Shown here: in pieces, positions 62,295 to 64,000 of the stretch
Layout: the number at the start of each line of letters is the position of its first letter
How positions within the stretch are numbered: the first letter of the stretch is position 1
NCBI RefSeq assembly: GCF_019710745.1
Contig: NZ_JAHKJW010000009.1
Coordinates: forward strand, 137,665-201,664
DNA: 64,000 nt
Reading direction: 5' to 3'
Source: Streptomyces beigongshangae
GTDB lineage: Bacteria > Actinomycetota > Actinomycetes > Streptomycetales > Streptomycetaceae
The notes under the pieces: generated by a model
Database searches by the model: none
What the model saw: the letters and a program-made list of their open reading frames with translations, nothing else
What the model was told of the DNA's origin: nothing
Position numbers and translations under genes: made by a program

Positions 62295-63143
62295 TCAGCG
62301 CCGGAACCCGCCCTCCGAGTCGATGACCTGCCCGGTGATCCACTCGGCTTCGTCCGTGGCCAGCCAGGCGATGAGCCGTGCGGGGTCGTCCGGCATTCCC
62401 CAGCGCCCGGCCGGGAACATCGAGGCGACCGCCCGGTGCGCCTCCCCGGTCAGATAGCCGGTGTCGACCGGACCGGGGTTGACGGTGTTCACGGTCACGG
62501 CGTGCTCGGCGAGCGCGGTCGCGAGGGAGCGGGTGACCGACGCGAGGGCGCCCTTCTGCAGCGCGTACGCGATCTCCTGCGGCATCCCGCCGGCGATGTC
62601 CTGGCCGGAGGTCGTCATCACCACGCGCCCGCCGGGTGCACGCGGCGGCAGCGCGGCGCGCAGCCGGGCGTATGCCTGGACGAGCAGGATCACGGACCGT
62701 GCGTCGACCGCCCAGTGCGCGTCCAGCATCGCCGCGTCGATCGCGTCCAGCGGTCCGTCCGAACCGCTGAGGGCGTGGTTGGCGACGAGGATGTCGAGCC
62801 GCCCGCCGAGGGCGTCCGCCGCCCTGGCGACCAGTTCGGCCGGCGCCTGCGGCCCGGAGAGGTCGCCCGGCCCGTCGACCACCCGCGCCCCGGGGTCGGC
62901 GAGCGCCTCGCGCACCCCGGCCACGACCTCCTCCGGGCGGTCCGCGCCCCAGGGCATCGCGGCGTCGTGCGGCACGTGGTGGTGCAGGTAGACACTGGCT
63001 CCGTACGCGGCCAGGCGCCGGGCGACGGCGTAGCCGATCCCGGCGCGCCGGGCGGCTCCGGTCACCAGGGCGGTGCGCCCGCGCAGCGGCAGCGGGTCAC
63101 GTCGCAGGGTTTCGGCGGTGGGTGAGGGGGATCGAGGCGTCAT
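62295..63143 (-). CDS. Short-chain dehydrogenase/reductase (SDR)
   Basis: 282 aa. The cofactor loop TALVTGAARRAGIGYA, the NHAL segment (ILVANHALSG), the catalytic Ser in VMTTSGQDI and YxxxK in IAYALQKGA identify a classical SDR that transfers hydride with NAD(P). The extra residues between strand 2 and the next (HHHVPHDAAMPWGAD) are like 3-oxoacyl-ACP reductase relatives such as FabG-like YvaG. Substrate unknown. ATG 63143 has only a weak ribosome site. Confidence 0.87.
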   Translation of the reverse strand: MTPRSPSPTAETLRRDPLPLRGRTALVTGAARRAGIGYAVARRLAAYGASVYLHHHVPHDAAMPWGADRPEEVVAGVREALADPGARVVDGPGDLSGPQAPAELVARAADALGGRLDILVANHALSGSDGPLDAIDAAMLDAHWAVDARSVILLVQAYARLRAALPPRAPGGRVVMTTSGQDIAGGMPQEIAYALQKGALASVTRSLATALAEHAVTVNTVNPGPVDTGYLTGEAHRAVASMFPAGRWGMPDDPARLIAWLATDEAEWITGQVIDSEGGFRR

Positions 63144-63223
63144 CGCGGACCATCATGGGCGGCGCCGTCTCCGTCCGCAGGTCATTTTCGACGACGGGGT
63201 CCGCCGGTCGCGGCGCGGCGCCG

Positions 63224-63274
63224 CCGCCGTCCATCGTCCGCCGCCGTCCATCGTCCGCCGCCGTCCATCGTCCG
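63224..63274. repeat. 17-bp tandem repeat, three copies
   Basis: GCCGCCGTCCATCGTCC is repeated three times without change (63224-63274) in the spacer between sbcC and the SDR gene. Confidence 0.85.
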
Positions 63275-63294
63275 CCGCCTTCCGGCATCGGCCG

Positions 63295-64000
63295 TCAGCC
63301 GTCCCCTCCACGCTGCCGCACCACCGACCCCGACCGCCCCTTCACGACCTCCAGCTGCGCATGGATCCGGCGGCGCAGGTCGGCGACGTGGCTGACGATG
63401 CCGACGCTGCGGTCCCGCTCCCGCAGGGAGTCCAGGACGTCGAGGACCTCGTCGAGCGTCTGGTCGTCGAGGCTGCCGAAGCCCTCGTCGATGAAGAGGG
63501 TGTCGAGGCGTACCCCTCCCGCCTCGTCGGTGACCACGTCCGCGAGGCCCAGCGCGAGCGCGAGGGAGGCGAAGAACGTCTCGCCCCCGGAGAGCGTCGC
63601 CGTGTCACGTTCCCGTCCGGTCCAGGCGTCGACGACGTGCAGGCCGAGGCCGCTGCGCCCGCGCCCGGTCCGGTCGTCGGAGTGGACCAGGGTGTACCGC
63701 CCGGCGGACATGCGCTGCAGCCGGGCCGAGGCGGCCGCGGCGACCTGCTCCAGCCGGGCCGCGAGGACGTACGACTCCAGGCGCATCCGGCGTTCGTTGT
63801 CCGCGCTGGTGCCGGCGGTGAGCGTCGCGAGGCGGGCCACCCGGTCGTACTCCTCGCGCAGTGGTGCCAGCCGGCGGACGGAGGCGGTGGCCCGGTGGGT
63901 CAGCCGGTCCAGTTCCGTGCAGCGGCGGGCGGCCGCGTCGCGCGCGGAGGCCGCCCCGCGCACCCGCCGGTCGGCCACCGCGGCGGCCTCCTCGGCGGCC
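63295..64000 (-). CDS. sbcC: SbcC exonuclease subunit, C-terminal part (runs off the window)
   Basis: The last 235 residues of an SMC-like ATPase; the frame is open to base 64000, so the start and the coiled-coil arms lie outside. Visible are the ABC signature ATLSGGETFFASLALAL, Walker B LFIDEGFGSLDD and the H-loop VGIVSHVADL, of the SbcC/Rad50 head. With SbcD it forms a nuclease that removes DNA hairpins and processes breaks. The Arg/Ala-rich helical segment before the signature is the end of the coiled coil. Confidence 0.9.
   Translation of the reverse strand, partial: AAEEAAAVADRRVRGAASARDAAARRCTELDRLTHRATASVRRLAPLREEYDRVARLATLTAGTSADNERRMRLESYVLAARLEQVAAAASARLQRMSAGRYTLVHSDDRTGRGRSGLGLHVVDAWTGRERDTATLSGGETFFASLALALGLADVVTDEAGGVRLDTLFIDEGFGSLDDQTLDEVLDVLDSLRERDRSVGIVSHVADLRRRIHAQLEVVKGRSGSVVRQRGGDG

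Overview
This is a very GC-rich chromosomal stretch in which nearly every gene has G or C at third codon positions, with GTG/TTG starts and short spacers. Together with WhiJ-type regulator sets, a Streptomyces-type tripeptidyl aminopeptidase, a c-di-AMP riboswitch in front of an NlpC/P60 hydrolase, ECF41, ROK and GntR regulators, this points to Streptomyces or a close relative. Most of it reads as conserved core chromosome. No rRNA, tRNA, CRISPR array, insertion sequence or prophage was recognised.

Left part (1-19.4 kb): the end of a membrane Ser/Thr kinase; a LytS/LytTR two-component system translationally coupled to a monocarboxylate-type sodium symporter; an Lrp/AsnC regulator beside a guanidino hydrolase and ornithine aminotransferase (arginine catabolism); a large catalase with small stress-type proteins, a zinc dehydrogenase and a FUSC-like membrane protein; a lysophosphatidate-type acyltransferase facing a secreted tripeptidyl aminopeptidase; and a TetR regulator divergent from a membrane permease-like gene with two near-identical operators.

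Middle (19.4-37.3 kb): an orphan YefM/Phd-like antitoxin divergent from a shortened ClpP relative that lacks the catalytic Ser and His; a riboswitch-controlled cell wall hydrolase; an ATPase/WhiJ-like/DUF397 trio; the biotin genes bioF, bioB, bioA and bioD; an RHH/Doc-type toxin-antitoxin pair whose toxin has gained a repeat-encoded N-terminus; an FtsX-type ABC exporter; and two coupled CNNM/HlyC-CorC membrane proteins.

37.3-42.6 kb looks like an accessory islet between an SGNH hydrolase and purB. It has a nitrilase converging with a coupled ATP-grasp / PP-loop ATPase pair, followed by a frame-broken gene and non-coding debris. The trio resembles no pathway I can name with confidence and is the best candidate here for an undescribed small-molecule system.

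Right part (42.6-64 kb): purB and a Mug-type glycosylase; an ABC-2 exporter divergent from its LuxR-type two-component system; convergent ROK and GntR regulators; an ECF41-like sigma factor; a PhoD-type phosphatase with a PHO-box-like site; a SWIM-domain protein plus a 905-residue helical protein under a near-perfect actinobacterial DNA-damage promoter; an ACT-GNAT protein; a DUF885 metallopeptidase; a short-chain dehydrogenase; and the start-less end of sbcC. Several genes show a TANNNT hexamer 6-8 bases before the start codon and no Shine-Dalgarno, as expected for leaderless mRNAs. Several spacers hold short tandem repeats.
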